22,577 nucleotides of DNA, taken from Bacteroidales bacterium (GTDB lineage Bacteria; Bacteroidota; Bacteroidia; Bacteroidales; UBA932). The stretch lies in NCBI GenBank assembly GCA_017471085.1, contig JAFUWW010000069.1, forward strand, positions 1-22,577, written 5' to 3'. Positions within the stretch are counted from its first letter, which is position 1, and the number at the start of each line of letters is the position of its first letter. Shown here in pieces: positions 14,225 through 22,577 of the stretch. The position numbers were made by a program, and so were the translations under genes. The notes beneath the pieces are model-generated. The model saw only the letters and a program-made list of their open reading frames with translations. It searched no databases and was not told where the DNA came from.

Positions 14225-15853
14225 TTACAGGCCGATGGTCTTGAAGAAGTCGTTGCCCTTGTCGTCCACCAGGATGAAGGCGGGGAAGTCTTCCACCTGG
14301 ATCTTCCAGATGGCTTCCATGCCCAGTTCCGGGTATTCCACACATTCGATGCTGCGGATACTGCTCTGGGAGAGTACGGCAGCCACACCGCCGATGGTTC
14401 CCAGATAGAAGCCGCCGTGCTTCTCGCAGGCATCGGTCACCACCTTGGAGCGGTTGCCTTTGGCAATCATCACCAGGGAAGCGCCATGATCCTGGAATTC
14501 ATCCACATACGGGTCCATGCGGTTGGCCGTGGTGGGGCCCATGGAGCCGCAGGGATATCCTGCGGGAGTTTTGGCGGGACCGGCATACAGGATGGGATGG
14601 TCCTTGAAGTAGGCAGGCATCTCCTCACCGGCGTCCAGGCGGGCCTTGAGCTTGGCATGGGCGATGTCACGGGCCACGATGATGGTTCCCTTCAGGTTTA
14701 CGCGGGTACCGACGGTGTATTTGGTAAGTTCCGCACGCACGGCGTCCATTCCCTTGTCCAGGTCGATCTCAATGCCCTTGGGGCCTTCACCGGGACGGCG
14801 GAGTTCTTCCGGAATAAGTTCGGAGGGGTTGGAGTCCATCTTTTCGATCCATACGCCGTCGGCGTTGATCTTGGACTTGATGTTCCGGTCTGCGCTGCAG
14901 CTGACGCCCATCCCGATCGGGCAGCTGGCACCGTGACGCGGAAGACGTACGACGCGGATGTCGTGCGCCAGGTATTTTCCGCCGAACTGGGCGCCCAGGC
15001 CGATCTTCTGTGCTTCCTTCAGCAGCTTTTCCTCCAGGCCGATGTCGCGGAAAGCACGGCCGGTCTCGTCACCGGTGATGGGAAGGTTGTCGTAGAACTT
15101 GATGCTGGCCAGCTTTACGGTAAGCAGGTTTTTCTCCGCCGAGGTGCCTCCAATGACAAAGGCGATATGGTAGGGCGGGCAGGCTGCCGTGCCCAGCGAC
15201 CGCATTTTCTCCACCAGGAACGGAATCAGGGTGCCTTCGTTCTGGATGGTGGCCTTGGTCATCGGGTAGAAGTAGGTCTTGTTGGCGCTGCCGCCGCCCT
15301 TCGCCACCATGATGAAGCGATATTCATCGCCCTGGGTGGCCTCGATGTCTATCTGGGCCGGCAGGTTGCACTTGGTGTTCACCTCGTTGTACATATCCAG
15401 AGGGGCGTTCTGGCTATAGCGGAGATTCTCCTGGGTATAGGTGTTGAAAACGCCGCGGCTCAGGGCCTCTTCGTCCTCGAAGTCCGTCCATACATGCTGG
15501 CCTTTCTCTCCGTGGATAATGGCCGTTCCGGTGTCCTGGCAGAAAGGAAGCACGCCCTTGACGGAAGTCTCCGCGTTGCGCAGGAACTGCAGGGCCACGT
15601 ATTTGTCATTGTCCGATGCCTCCGGGTCCTTCAGGATGGCCGCCACCTGCTCATTGTGGGCGCGGCGAAGCATGAACTGGCAGTCGTGGAAGGACTGTTG
15701 AGCTGCCAGCGTGAGGGCTTCCGGAGATACTTCCAGAAGGGTTTTATCACCAAATTGGACGGTTTTTACCAGCTTCTCCGAACCGGGAATCTTATAATAC
15801 TCCGTGGTGTCGGGGCCCAGCTGGAACATGGGTGCATATTTGAATTCTGCCAT
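14225..15853 (-). CDS. fumA: Class I (Fe-S) fumarate hydratase
   Basis: A single-chain class I fumarase of 542 aa that interconverts fumarate and malate. The N-terminal half holds [10 protein letters not shown] with C105 and [20 protein letters not shown] with C225. The sequence [18 protein letters not shown] supplies C311 and C319. C105, C225 and C319 fit the three cysteines that ligate the catalytic [4Fe-4S] cluster in FumA-type enzymes. The C-terminal beta part has [20 protein letters not shown] and the KGNRSK segment. The iron site makes it oxygen-sensitive, in keeping with an anaerobe. It has its own TATCTTTG box about 30 bp upstream and is followed by rubredoxin. It lies next to the aspartase operon, and the two meet metabolically at fumarate. 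Confidence 0.96.
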   Translation of the reverse strand: MAEFKYAPMFQLGPDTTEYYKIPGSEKLVKTVQFGDKTLLEVSPEALTLAAQQSFHDCQFMLRRAHNEQVAAILKDPEASDNDKYVALQFLRNAETSVKGVLPFCQDTGTAIIHGEKGQHVWTDFEDEEALSRGVFNTYTQENLRYSQNAPLDMYNEVNTKCNLPAQIDIEATQGDEYRFIMVAKGGGSANKTYFYPMTKATIQNEGTLIPFLVEKMRSLGTAACPPYHIAFVIGGTSAEKNLLTVKLASIKFYDNLPITGDETGRAFRDIGLEEKLLKEAQKIGLGAQFGGKYLAHDIRVVRLPRHGASCPIGMGVSCSADRNIKSKINADGVWIEKMDSNPSELIPEELRRPGEGPKGIEIDLDKGMDAVRAELTKYTVGTRVNLKGTIIVARDIAHAKLKARLDAGEEMPAYFKDHPILYAGPAKTPAGYPCGSMGPTTANRMDPYVDEFQDHGASLVMIAKGNRSKVVTDACEKHGGFYLGTIGGVAAVLSQSSIRSIECVEYPELGMEAIWKIQVEDFPAFILVDDKGNDFFKTIGL

Positions 15854-15882
15854 AAGTTTGAAGGATTAATCTATGTGGATTG

Positions 15883-15890
15883 CAAAGATA
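15883..15890 (-). promoter_or_regulatory. -7 box of the fumarase-rubredoxin operon
   Basis: TATCTTTG on the minus strand, 29 bp before ATG 15853. It directly abuts the stop codon of the GH28 gene (15891-15893). Its -33 region must therefore lie within the end of the GH28 coding sequence. Confidence 0.65.
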
Positions 15891-17249
15891 CTACTTTTTT
15901 TGGGATGGAAGAGAAATAAACTTTACCTCCGTGAGGGAGATCATCTCCGGAAGGTCGACGGCCCGGTCCACTTCATCGTAGAAGAAGACGGCATCCTTGA
16001 GGGAGATGTCGTGGATGGTGCGGAGGTCGCCCGACGCGCGGATGGCCGTATGGCAGCCGCGGCAGTAGATCCGCTCCATCCGGATGTCGGTGAAATGGGG
16101 CAGGAAACGCTCGGAGACGGCCGGCTGGTTGCTGTCGTTGCCGGCGGGGCGGTCGGCGTAGGCGGTTTCAAATACGATGGCTTCGTCTTTGATATCGGCC
16201 ATGTAGATGTCGCTGATTACGATGTCCCGGGTGGTGCCGCCGCGTTCCGGGGCGCTCTTGAAGCGGAGGCCCGTATCCGTGCCGCTGAACGTGTTGTGCC
16301 GGACGATGATGTGCTCCATGCCGCCGGAGAATTCCGACCCTATCACAAAGCCGCCGTGGGCGTGGAATACGGTGTTGTTCTCTATCAGGATATCCTTGCA
16401 GGGACCGTCCGCGAGGGCCTTTTCCCCCGCACCGCCCTTGAGGCAGATGCCGTCGTCGCCCACGTCCACGGTGCAGCCTCTCACGATCACCCTCCTGCAT
16501 TGCATCAGGTCGATGCCGTCTCCGTTCTGGGCATTCCAGGGGCATCGGACGGCGATCCCCTCGATTACCACATCCTGGCAGCGCTGGGGCACCAGGTGGA
16601 ACTTGGGGGAATTCTGCAGGGTCACCCCTTCCACCCTTACCCGTTCGCAGTCCGTGAAACGCACCAGGTGGGTGCGCAGTTTCTCCTGCTCCTCCGCAGT
16701 GGGGGCGATGTCCGGATAACCTTTGAGGCCGAAGGGATACCACAGGCTGCCGTCGGCCGAAACGGTGCCGCCTTTCCGGAGGAATTCCTTCCATTCCACA
16801 TCGCTCACCTTGCTTCTTTTGACGGCCCGCCACCATTCGCCGTTTCCATCGATGATGCCTTCGCCGGTGATGCTCACATCGTGTCTTTTGGAAGCGGTGA
16901 TGCAGGGAACAACCTTCTGTCCGTCAAAGAATTCCCGCTTGTCGGGGGAGAACAGGACCACGGCGCCGCGCTCCAGGTGCAGGTCGATGCGGTCTTTCAG
17001 GGAGATGGGGCCGGTGAGGTACAGCCCTTCCGGCACCACCAGATGGCCGCCGCCCTGTTTGGAAAGCGCCGAAATGGCTCTCCTGAAACAGTCCGTATTG
17101 GAGGTGACTCCGTCCGGAACGGCGCCGAAATCGGCCAGGGAGACGGTCCGGTCGGGAATTTGTACGGGGGCGGGGCTCACTTCCTGCGCCCGCAGAGGAA
17201 GGAGCAGTGCCGTAAAGCCGGCAAGGAGGGTCAGCAGGGTCTTTCTCAT
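15891..17249 (-). CDS. Secreted GH28 family glycoside hydrolase (polygalacturonase-like)
   Basis: The 452-aa protein has a signal peptide (MRKTLLTLLAGFTALLLPLR-AQ) and a right-handed beta-helix. It begins with SLADFGAVPDGVTSNTDCF, the usual GH28 opening. The catalytic residues are in place: QNGDGIDL (D244), VGDDGICLKGG (D265, D266), HAHGGFVIGSE (H298, G299) and GLRFKSAPERGG (R329, K331). Variants such as NGDGID for NTDGID and FVIGSE are common in Bacteroidetes exo-acting members. The substrate is probably a galacturonide, as in pectin or rhamnogalacturonan. I chose ATG 17249 over an in-frame start at 17291 because it begins the signal peptide and a TACCTTTG box ends 6 bp upstream. It is a single-gene unit, divergent from glpK. 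Confidence 0.93.
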   Translation of the reverse strand: MRKTLLTLLAGFTALLLPLRAQEVSPAPVQIPDRTVSLADFGAVPDGVTSNTDCFRRAISALSKQGGGHLVVPEGLYLTGPISLKDRIDLHLERGAVVLFSPDKREFFDGQKVVPCITASKRHDVSITGEGIIDGNGEWWRAVKRSKVSDVEWKEFLRKGGTVSADGSLWYPFGLKGYPDIAPTAEEQEKLRTHLVRFTDCERVRVEGVTLQNSPKFHLVPQRCQDVVIEGIAVRCPWNAQNGDGIDLMQCRRVIVRGCTVDVGDDGICLKGGAGEKALADGPCKDILIENNTVFHAHGGFVIGSEFSGGMEHIIVRHNTFSGTDTGLRFKSAPERGGTTRDIVISDIYMADIKDEAIVFETAYADRPAGNDSNQPAVSERFLPHFTDIRMERIYCRGCHTAIRASGDLRTIHDISLKDAVFFYDEVDRAVDLPEMISLTEVKFISLPSQKK

Positions 17250-17251
17250 AT

Positions 17252-17283
17252 TTTGCAAAGGTAACAATATTTCATTATATTTG
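17252..17283 (+). promoter_or_regulatory. Promoter of the glpK-glpF-SDR operon
   Basis: TTTG (17252-17255), a 20-bp spacer, then TATATTTG (17276-17283) match both the -33 and -7 Bacteroidetes elements. The ATG of glpK follows at 17319. This is the best full promoter in the window. Confidence 0.75.
17256..17263 (-). promoter_or_regulatory. -7 box of the GH28 gene
   Basis: TACCTTTG (a TAnnTTTG match) on the minus strand ends 6 bp before ATG 17249. It directly abuts the -33 of the divergent glpK promoter, so the two transcription units share regulatory DNA. Confidence 0.55.
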
Positions 17284-17286
17284 TTA
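17262..17286. promoter_or_regulatory. Candidate operator palindrome between GH28 and glpK
   Basis: TAACAA (17262-17267), 13 bp, then TTGTTA (17281-17286) form an inverted repeat with AT-rich centre that overlaps both -7 boxes. A dimeric regulator binding here would affect both genes. No regulator gene lies beside it, and short AT-rich palindromes arise by chance. Confidence 0.35.
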
Positions 17287-17318
17287 TCCAATTAAAAGCA
17301 ACCGAAACACTGTATACT

Positions 17319-18797
17319 ATGAACCAGTACATTCTCGCGTTGGACCAGGGAACCAGTTCTTCCCGCGCCATCGTTTTTGACCACAAAGGCACCATCTGCT
17401 CCACCGCCCAGATGGAATTCACCCAGTATTTCCCACAGCCCGGCTGGGTGGAACACAATCCCATGGAAATCTGGTCGTCGGAGGCCGCCGTCATCGCGGA
17501 GGCCATTTCCAAGATAGGCATCGGCGGAAAGGAAATCGCTGCCATCGGCATCACCAACCAGCGGGAAACCACCATTGTGTGGGATGCGGAAACGGGCCAG
17601 CCCGTGTACAATGCCATCGTCTGGCAGGACCGCCGCACCTCCGAGTTCTGCGATTCCCTCAAGGCGCAGGGCCTGGTGGAGAAGATCCGGGAAAAGACGG
17701 GCCTCATCATCGACGCCTACTTCTCCGGCACCAAGATCAAGTGGATCCTGGACCATGTGGAAGGCGCCCGCGAAAAGGCCGAAGCCGGCCGTCTCCGGTT
17801 CGGAACGGTAGACAGCTGGCTGGTGTGGCAGCTCACCCGAGGTCAGGTGCACATTACCGATGTCTCCAACGCCTCCCGTACCATGCTCTTCAACATCCAT
17901 ACGCTGGAATGGGACAAGGAACTGCTTGAACTGCTGGATATTCCGGCATCCATGATGCCCCAGGTCCGCTCTTCTTCGGAAGTGTACGGCCATACCAAGA
18001 CCACCATCTTCGCCCACGAGGTGCCCATCGCCGGTATAGCAGGCGACCAGCAGGCCGCCCTCTTCGGCCAGATGTGCACCACGCCCGGTTCCGTGAAAAA
18101 CACCTACGGCACCGGCTGCTTCCTCCTGATGAACACCGGCGAGAAGCCCATCCTCTCCAAGAACAACCTCCTTACCACCGTCGCCTGGAAAATCGGCGAC
18201 AAGGTCAATTATGCCCTGGAAGGTTCCATCTTCGTGGGCGGCTCCGTAGTCCAGTGGCTGCGGGACGGCCTGGGCATCATCCACTCCTCCTCGGAAATCG
18301 AGGCGCTGGCCGCCTCGGTGCCGGATAACGGCGGCGTCTACTTCGTCCCTGCCCTCACCGGCATGGGGGCGCCTTACTGGGACCAGTACGCCCAGGGCGT
18401 CATCTGCGGCATCACCCGCGGCGCCACGGCTGCCCATATCGCCCGTGCCGCCCTGGAAGGCATCGCTTTCCAGACCATGGACATCGTGGGAGCCATGGAG
18501 AAGGATGCCGGCGTGCGCCTGACGGAACTCAAAGTGGACGGCGGCGCCTCCCGCAACAATCTCATGATGCAGTTCCAGGCCGATATACTGGATACCGCCG
18601 TCATCCGCCCGGAAGTGACGGAGACCACCGCCATGGGTGCCTGCTACCTGGCCGGCCTGGCCGTGGGCTACTGGGATTCCCTGGAGGAAATCCGCCAGCA
18701 GTGGAAGGCCGAACGCACCTTCACCCCTTCCGGCGTTGACACAGCCCCGCTCAAGAAAGGCTGGTCCACCGCCATTTCCAGAACCTTAACCCGTTAA
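17319..18797 (+). CDS. glpK: Glycerol kinase
   Basis: Phosphorylates glycerol to sn-glycerol 3-phosphate with ATP, in the cytoplasm. The 492-aa FGGY kinase starts with [18 protein letters not shown], and [12 protein letters not shown] holds the R-E pair that contacts glycerol. It continues with [18 protein letters not shown] (the catalytic aspartate), [20 protein letters not shown] and [20 protein letters not shown]. All these are standard for GlpK rather than xylulokinase or other FGGY members. It lies 4 bp before glpF, the usual partnership. No glycerol 3-phosphate dehydrogenase gene is in the window. Confidence 0.98.
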   Translation: MNQYILALDQGTSSSRAIVFDHKGTICSTAQMEFTQYFPQPGWVEHNPMEIWSSEAAVIAEAISKIGIGGKEIAAIGITNQRETTIVWDAETGQPVYNAIVWQDRRTSEFCDSLKAQGLVEKIREKTGLIIDAYFSGTKIKWILDHVEGAREKAEAGRLRFGTVDSWLVWQLTRGQVHITDVSNASRTMLFNIHTLEWDKELLELLDIPASMMPQVRSSSEVYGHTKTTIFAHEVPIAGIAGDQQAALFGQMCTTPGSVKNTYGTGCFLLMNTGEKPILSKNNLLTTVAWKIGDKVNYALEGSIFVGGSVVQWLRDGLGIIHSSSEIEALAASVPDNGGVYFVPALTGMGAPYWDQYAQGVICGITRGATAAHIARAALEGIAFQTMDIVGAMEKDAGVRLTELKVDGGASRNNLMMQFQADILDTAVIRPEVTETTAMGACYLAGLAVGYWDSLEEIRQQWKAERTFTPSGVDTAPLKKGWSTAISRTLTR

Positions 18798-18801
18798 TTC
18801 T

Positions 18802-19539
18802 ATGGAACAGTACATCTTCGAATTCATCGGCACGCTGGTGCTTGTGCTTATGGGCGACGGCGTCTGCGCCGCCACTTCCCTCAATAAATCCAAGGCGAAA
18901 GGCGCCGGCTGGGTGGTAGTCGCCCTCGGCTGGGGCTTCGCCGTGATGATGGGCGTGCTCATCGCCGGCCCCGTCTCCGGAGCCCATCTGAACCCTGCCG
19001 TCACCCTGGGCCTGGCCATCGCCGGCACCTTCCCGTGGGCTTCGGTCGCCGGTTACATCATCGCCCAGATGCTGGGCGGTTTCGTGGGCGCCTGCCTGGT
19101 GTGGGTATTCTACAAAGACCATTACAAGGCCACAAAGGAAGAGCCCGATACCATGCTGGGCACCTTCTGCACCATGCCGGCCATCGCCAATCCGTGGAGG
19201 AACTTCCTCTCGGAGGTCATCGCCACCTGTGTGCTGGTGTTCACCATCCTGGCCCTTGCCACCAACGGCAATGCTTTCAATATCAGCGGCGTGGCGGCAT
19301 CTACCGGTTCCCTGGGCGCCTTCCCGGTCACCTGCGTGATCATGTCCCTGGGCATGTCCCTGGGCGGAACCACCGGTTATGCCCTCAACCCGGCCCGTGA
19401 CCTGAGTCCCCGCTGCGCCCACGCCGTGCTTCCCATCGCTGGCAAGCGGGACAGCGGCTGGTCTTACAGCTGGGTGCCCGTCTGCGGCCCGATGGTTGGC
19501 GCAGCCCTTGCGGCAGGCCTTTACCTTCTTGTTTTTTAG
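18802..19539 (+). CDS. glpF: Glycerol facilitator (aquaglyceroporin)
   Basis: An inner-membrane channel for glycerol of 245 aa in the MIP family. Both pore motifs are present: SGAHLNPAVTLG (N64-P65-A66) and YALNPARDLSPR (N196-P197-A198). The NPARD form, with D200 after the second NPA, marks glycerol facilitators as opposed to water-only aquaporins. Six transmembrane segments can be followed, starting with FIGTLVLVLMGDGVCAAT. It lies 4 bp after glpK and 3 bp before the SDR gene, so the three are almost certainly one transcript. Here glpK precedes glpF, the reverse of the E. coli glpFK order. Confidence 0.97.
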   Translation: MEQYIFEFIGTLVLVLMGDGVCAATSLNKSKAKGAGWVVVALGWGFAVMMGVLIAGPVSGAHLNPAVTLGLAIAGTFPWASVAGYIIAQMLGGFVGACLVWVFYKDHYKATKEEPDTMLGTFCTMPAIANPWRNFLSEVIATCVLVFTILALATNGNAFNISGVAASTGSLGAFPVTCVIMSLGMSLGGTTGYALNPARDLSPRCAHAVLPIAGKRDSGWSYSWVPVCGPMVGAALAAGLYLLVF

Positions 19540-19542
19540 CGT

Positions 19543-20565
19543 ATGAAAAGAAAAGCGCTCTTCATCGGCGGCACTGGCACCATCAGCACCGCCATCACCC
19601 AAGCCCTGGCGAAATCCGATTCCTGGGAACTGACAGTCCTGAACCGCGGAAACCGCAGCGGCATCCTTCCCGAAGGCGTCCGTCAGATCCAGGCCGATAT
19701 TTCGGACGAAGCCGCCTGCGCACGCCTGCTGGAAGGGATGGAGTGGGACTGCGTCTGCGATTTCATCGGCTTCGTTCCGGAGCAGGTGGAGCGGGACTGG
19801 CGGCTGTTCAGGGGTAGGACCCGGCAGTATGTCTTCATCAGTTCGGCATCGGCCTATCAGAAACCTTGCGCCAGCCCTTTCATCTCGGAGGGAACGCCCC
19901 TTGTCAATCCTTATTGGGAGTATTCCAGGAACAAAATTGCCTGCGAGGACTTCCTGATGGCGAAATATCGCGAGGAAGGCTTTCCGGTAACCATCGTCCG
20001 GCCCAGCCATACGTATGACAACCGGTCCGTCCCGCTCGGGGTTCATGGCGCCAAGGGGTCCTGGCAGGTGCTCCGCCGCATGCTGGACGGGAAACCGGTC
20101 ATCATCCACGGGGACGGCACCACCCTCTGGACCCTCACCCACAATACGGACTTTGCCAAAGGGTTCATCGGCCTGATGGGGAATCCGCATGCCCTGGGAA
20201 ATGCCTTCCAGATCACCTCGGACGAGTCCCTTACCTGGAACCAGATTTACGAGGGAATTGCGCGGGTGCTTGGCGTGGAGCTGAAACCTTACCATGTGGC
20301 TTCCTCCTTCCTGGCCGAGGTGGGCCCCTCCTACGATCTGTGCGGCAGCCTCATCGGTGACAAGGCCTGCACGGTGCTGTTCGACAACAGCAAGCTGAAA
20401 CGCGCCGTGCCGGGATTCCAGGCCACCGTCCGGTTCGAAGAGGGCATCCGGGACACCATCCTCAACATCCTGGCCCATCCGGAACTGCAGGTTCCCGACC
20501 CGGAATTCGACGCCTGGTGCGACAAGGTGATTGCCGCCCAGGAAGCGGCCAAAAAGATGGTTTGA
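19543..20565 (+). CDS. NAD-dependent epimerase/dehydratase family protein (atypical SDR)
   Basis: The 340-aa protein opens with KALFIGGTGTISTAITQALA, a Rossmann glycine-rich motif in the GGTGxIS form (G9-S15). It continues with VLNRGNRSG, an ISSASAYQKP strand and YWEYSRNKIACED, where Y127 and K131 give the YxxxK pair. IVRPSHTYDNR and HGDGTTLWTLTHNTDFAKGF follow, as in extended/atypical SDRs acting on sugars. The substrate is unknown. It is third in the glpK-glpF operon, 3 bp after glpF, which could mean a linked reduction or oxidation step or simple co-transcription. It converges on the heparinase-like gene with only 3 bp between stops. Confidence 0.85.
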   Translation: MKRKALFIGGTGTISTAITQALAKSDSWELTVLNRGNRSGILPEGVRQIQADISDEAACARLLEGMEWDCVCDFIGFVPEQVERDWRLFRGRTRQYVFISSASAYQKPCASPFISEGTPLVNPYWEYSRNKIACEDFLMAKYREEGFPVTIVRPSHTYDNRSVPLGVHGAKGSWQVLRRMLDGKPVIIHGDGTTLWTLTHNTDFAKGFIGLMGNPHALGNAFQITSDESLTWNQIYEGIARVLGVELKPYHVASSFLAEVGPSYDLCGSLIGDKACTVLFDNSKLKRAVPGFQATVRFEEGIRDTILNILAHPELQVPDPEFDAWCDKVIAAQEAAKKMV

Positions 20566-20568
20566 CGC

Positions 20569-22347
20569 TCAGCGCAGGCGCTCCAGGACGATATGGACCT
20601 GCCGCGTCTGCCCCGCCTCGAGGGAGAATGTGAATCCTGCAAGGGCCCTGTCGGGGTTGGGTTCATCCCACTCATGCAGGTGTTCTCCCGGGAAAGCGGT
20701 ACTCCACACGCCGGCTTCGAGAACAACTTCGTTCCCGGGGCCGGCTTTCAGCATGCGCTGCCTTTCCCCGCTTTCCAGCAGGAGGGTACAGTCCTGGACA
20801 AGGACCGATGCCTCCGTGCAGAGCGCCCAGCGGACATGGCAGGGGTGGTCTCCGGCTTCCAGGCAGTCCAGCACATGGAGGCTGCCGTCCTCCAGGTATA
20901 CCTCCCTTTTGTAGGAGGCCAGGTCTTCGTCATAAAGCGGGCTCAGGTCAAGTACCGCCCCTTTCCGAGCATCGTCAAAGAACCCGGAAAAGCCGGCCGG
21001 GCGGTAAACTTTCGGGGCGTGTCCGTTCACCGTGAGGATGTTATGGGACCAGGGGCCGATCCGGAATACCTCCCATCGGTCGCTCTCCTGCGTCATGTCC
21101 CAGATTTCCAGGCCGATGCTTTCCAGTGAATTGTAATTCTGCATGCCCAGGTCCGTGGCCCAGGCGACGCCCTCCGATTCGAAATAGAACGACCCTTGGT
21201 CCAGGTGCGAATGGCTGGACTGGGCCAGGCCGCCTTTGATGCCCAGATAGTCATCTTCGGGGTCTTCCCAGCCTTCCCTGTAGATGTAGACAGGGGTGGT
21301 GCCGCCGCAGTGGTAAGTATGGCCTTCCGGTACGGGGATTTCCTGCCGGGAAGCCTGCTGGAGCGTGAGGAGGAAGAAGGGGAGAAGGCGTTCTTCGGCC
21401 GGTTTCCTGCCCATTTCGAACAACTTCAGTTCCGGAAAGAGCAGGGAGGGATTTCCCGTTTTCAGGGCCATCCAGGCCTGCATGAATTGGAAATTGGCGC
21501 TGAAATAGCAGTCGGAAAAACTGAAGCACCGTCCGGCCGGCGTGGACATGAACTGCATGAACCGGGCCGATTCCAGAAAGCCCTGCGGCAGCGGCTGGAG
21601 CATCTGGGGGCAGGCTGTGGCGAGGGCGGCCTCCAGCAGGATCTGGAAACTGGTGCCATACCCCCAGTAGTTGTAGCCTTCCGGAAAGCCGCCGTCGGCC
21701 GAATAGGCTTTGTAGGCCAGTTCTTTGGAGGCGACGGATTTCTCCAGCATCTCCCGGCAGAACGCCGGATCTTCTTCCCAAACGGCAAGGGCGCCGAAAA
21801 CCATGCCGGCGTTACAGACAGAGTTCCAATTGATGTCGGTGGTGTAGAACCAGGCGTCGGAGGCATTGAGGGCTGGTTTCAGCCCTTTTTCGACGATGGC
21901 GCGGGCCACCTCTTGACGCTCCTCCGGGGTCATGGCCGTGTACAGCCAGTCATAGCCTATCGCGAGCGCCATCGTCATTTCTCCCACGTCCAGAAAATGG
22001 GATGGATTCCAGTCCTGGAAGCGGCTTGCCGCTATCATTTCCTCAATCGCCCGCCGGGCATACGCTTCGCCGCCATGGGCCCGCCAGGTGTAGGAGAGCC
22101 AGAATATGCGCTTCAAAGCCTCCCGGGAAACGCCCAGCAGCCGTCTTCCCAGCAGTTCCCTTTTTACGGGAGGCTGGGACAGGACTTCCCGGGAAAAGGC
22201 GGTAATCATGCTGTCGGCCTTTTGGGCATACCAGGTGGCCGCCGGCCGGGGCGTTTCCGTCATCAGCAGGCGGGGATGCGGCTGCAGCTGGGCCCGGAGC
22301 GCCAGGCAGCTCAGCAGAAGCAGGGAGAGCAGGAAGCATCGTTTCAT
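20569..22347 (-). CDS. Secreted heparinase II/III-like protein (putative polysaccharide lyase)
   Basis: A signal peptide (MKRCFLLSLLLLSCLALRAQ) precedes an alpha/alpha toroid. Recognisable elements are SHFLDVGEMTMALAIGYDWL, DINWNSVCNAGMVFGALAV, GGFPEGYNYWGYGTSFQILL, and, at the start of the C-terminal beta-sandwich, SSHSHLDQGSFYFE with H379, H381 and D383. These match the heparinase II/III family, whose members cleave uronate-containing polysaccharides by beta-elimination. The 592-aa length fits. The true substrate (heparin, alginate, or another uronan) cannot be read from sequence. A TATCTTTG box ends 5 bp before the ATG at 22347, implying an almost leaderless mRNA. It is a single-gene unit; a lipoprotein gene starts divergently from the same gap. 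Confidence 0.85.
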   Translation of the reverse strand: MKRCFLLSLLLLSCLALRAQLQPHPRLLMTETPRPAATWYAQKADSMITAFSREVLSQPPVKRELLGRRLLGVSREALKRIFWLSYTWRAHGGEAYARRAIEEMIAASRFQDWNPSHFLDVGEMTMALAIGYDWLYTAMTPEERQEVARAIVEKGLKPALNASDAWFYTTDINWNSVCNAGMVFGALAVWEEDPAFCREMLEKSVASKELAYKAYSADGGFPEGYNYWGYGTSFQILLEAALATACPQMLQPLPQGFLESARFMQFMSTPAGRCFSFSDCYFSANFQFMQAWMALKTGNPSLLFPELKLFEMGRKPAEERLLPFFLLTLQQASRQEIPVPEGHTYHCGGTTPVYIYREGWEDPEDDYLGIKGGLAQSSHSHLDQGSFYFESEGVAWATDLGMQNYNSLESIGLEIWDMTQESDRWEVFRIGPWSHNILTVNGHAPKVYRPAGFSGFFDDARKGAVLDLSPLYDEDLASYKREVYLEDGSLHVLDCLEAGDHPCHVRWALCTEASVLVQDCTLLLESGERQRMLKAGPGNEVVLEAGVWSTAFPGEHLHEWDEPNPDRALAGFTFSLEAGQTRQVHIVLERLR

Positions 22348-22352
22348 ACGCC

Positions 22353-22360
22353 CAAAGATA
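22353..22360 (-). promoter_or_regulatory. -7 box of the heparinase-like gene
   Basis: TATCTTTG on the minus strand, 5 bp before ATG 22347. No clear -33 element is seen. Confidence 0.6.
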
Positions 22361-22413
22361 AGGATTCCTGTTTCATTTCCAGCCGTTTTTTGAATAAAAG
22401 TACGCCGCCCTGC

Positions 22414-22443
22414 TTGTTGTTTTTTTTCGATTGATTATCTTTA
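22414..22443 (+). promoter_or_regulatory. Possible promoter of the right-edge lipoprotein gene
   Basis: TTG (22414-22416), 19 bp, then TATCTTTA (22436-22443) match the -33/-7 pattern except the last base of the -7 box. The ATG follows at 22466. Confidence 0.5.
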
Positions 22444-22465
22444 CTGTCAAATAAATGCTGTTTAT

Positions 22466-22577
22466 ATGAATCGTTCTGCTTTGTTTTTTTCTCTTGGCCT
22501 TCTGTCTGCCATATGTATCGCCGGATGTTCTTCTTCCGGGAAACAGACTGTCCGTGACGGGTATGTCATCGTCACAC
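22466..22577 (+). CDS. Lipoprotein, N-terminal fragment cut by window end
   Basis: Only the first 37 codons are present: a short polar start (MNRS), a hydrophobic stretch (ALFFSLGLLSAICIAG), the lipobox cysteine C21 (IAGC), then a serine-rich tether (SSSGK) and DGYVIVT. This is a convincing type II signal peptide, so the product is a lipidated envelope protein, possibly surface exposed. The rest lies outside the window and no enzyme family can be named. Its position divergent from a heparinase-like gene suggests a glycan-degradation or binding role, which is only a guess. Confidence 0.75.
   Translation, partial: MNRSALFFSLGLLSAICIAGCSSSGKQTVRDGYVIVT

Noticed and set aside
14199..14345. Upstream extension of rubredoxin to 101 aa
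   Set aside because: It lies within the fumarase gene; ATG 14198 starts the conserved rubredoxin sequence.
13931..15919. Plus-strand open frame (662 codons) antisense to fumarase and rubredoxin
   Set aside because: Shadow of the class I fumarase; it crosses a terminator and promoters and shows no recognisable domain.

Overview
The window looks like a chromosomal segment of an anaerobic member of the Bacteroidales. The coding sequence is GC-rich with AT-rich gaps. The gaps repeatedly carry the Bacteroidetes -7 promoter box TAnnTTTG, mostly as TATCTTTG. The gene content also fits: paired PspC proteins with a PadR regulator, a Dcu/AspA/AnsB fumarate module, a class I fumarase with a rubredoxin, GH28 and heparinase II/III enzymes, and WbqC with a DegT aminotransferase. 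I cannot name a genus.

Layout. Bases 1-1049 hold no intact gene: an 83-bp tandem repeat (about 3.6 copies) followed by a decayed IS1182-family transposase. At 1050-3001 (minus) is a PspC / PadR / PspC operon with a terminator at its end. A short symmetric intergenic region separates it from a plus-strand DUF1963 (YwqG-like) gene at 3111-3728. At 3725-8765 (minus) a tightly coupled five-gene operon encodes, in transcription order, a radical SAM protein of the spore photoproduct lyase-like group, a possible circularly permuted ATP-grasp protein, a WbqC family protein, a GT2 glycosyltransferase and a VioA-like sugar aminotransferase. At 8889-13907 (minus) is an operon of dcuB-like transporter, ansB, an OprO/P-like porin and aspA, ending in a strong terminator. 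At 13991-15853 (minus) lie class I fumarase and rubredoxin with a terminator. At 15891-17249 (minus) is a secreted GH28 enzyme. Divergent from it, at 17319-20565 (plus), is glpK-glpF-SDR. Convergent with that is a secreted heparinase II/III-like enzyme (20569-22347, minus). The start of a lipoprotein gene runs off the right edge (22466 onward, plus).

How the genes work together. The 8889-13907 operon gives a complete outside-to-inside route: outer-membrane porin, exported asparaginase, inner-membrane dicarboxylate exchange, and cytoplasmic aspartase making fumarate. The neighbouring fumarase connects fumarate with malate, so this half of the window serves fumarate-centred anaerobic metabolism. 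The five-gene operon at 3725-8765 looks like synthesis and transfer of a modified amino sugar, with two unassigned enzymes (radical SAM and ATP-grasp-like). It is the least explained part of the window and my main candidate for an undescribed pathway. glpK/glpF take up and phosphorylate glycerol, and the GH28 and heparinase-like enzymes degrade uronate-containing glycans.

A recurrent feature is that several genes have a -7 box only 4-6 bp before the start codon, which suggests leaderless or nearly leaderless mRNAs. Promoter and terminator calls come from reading motifs, not from transcript data.
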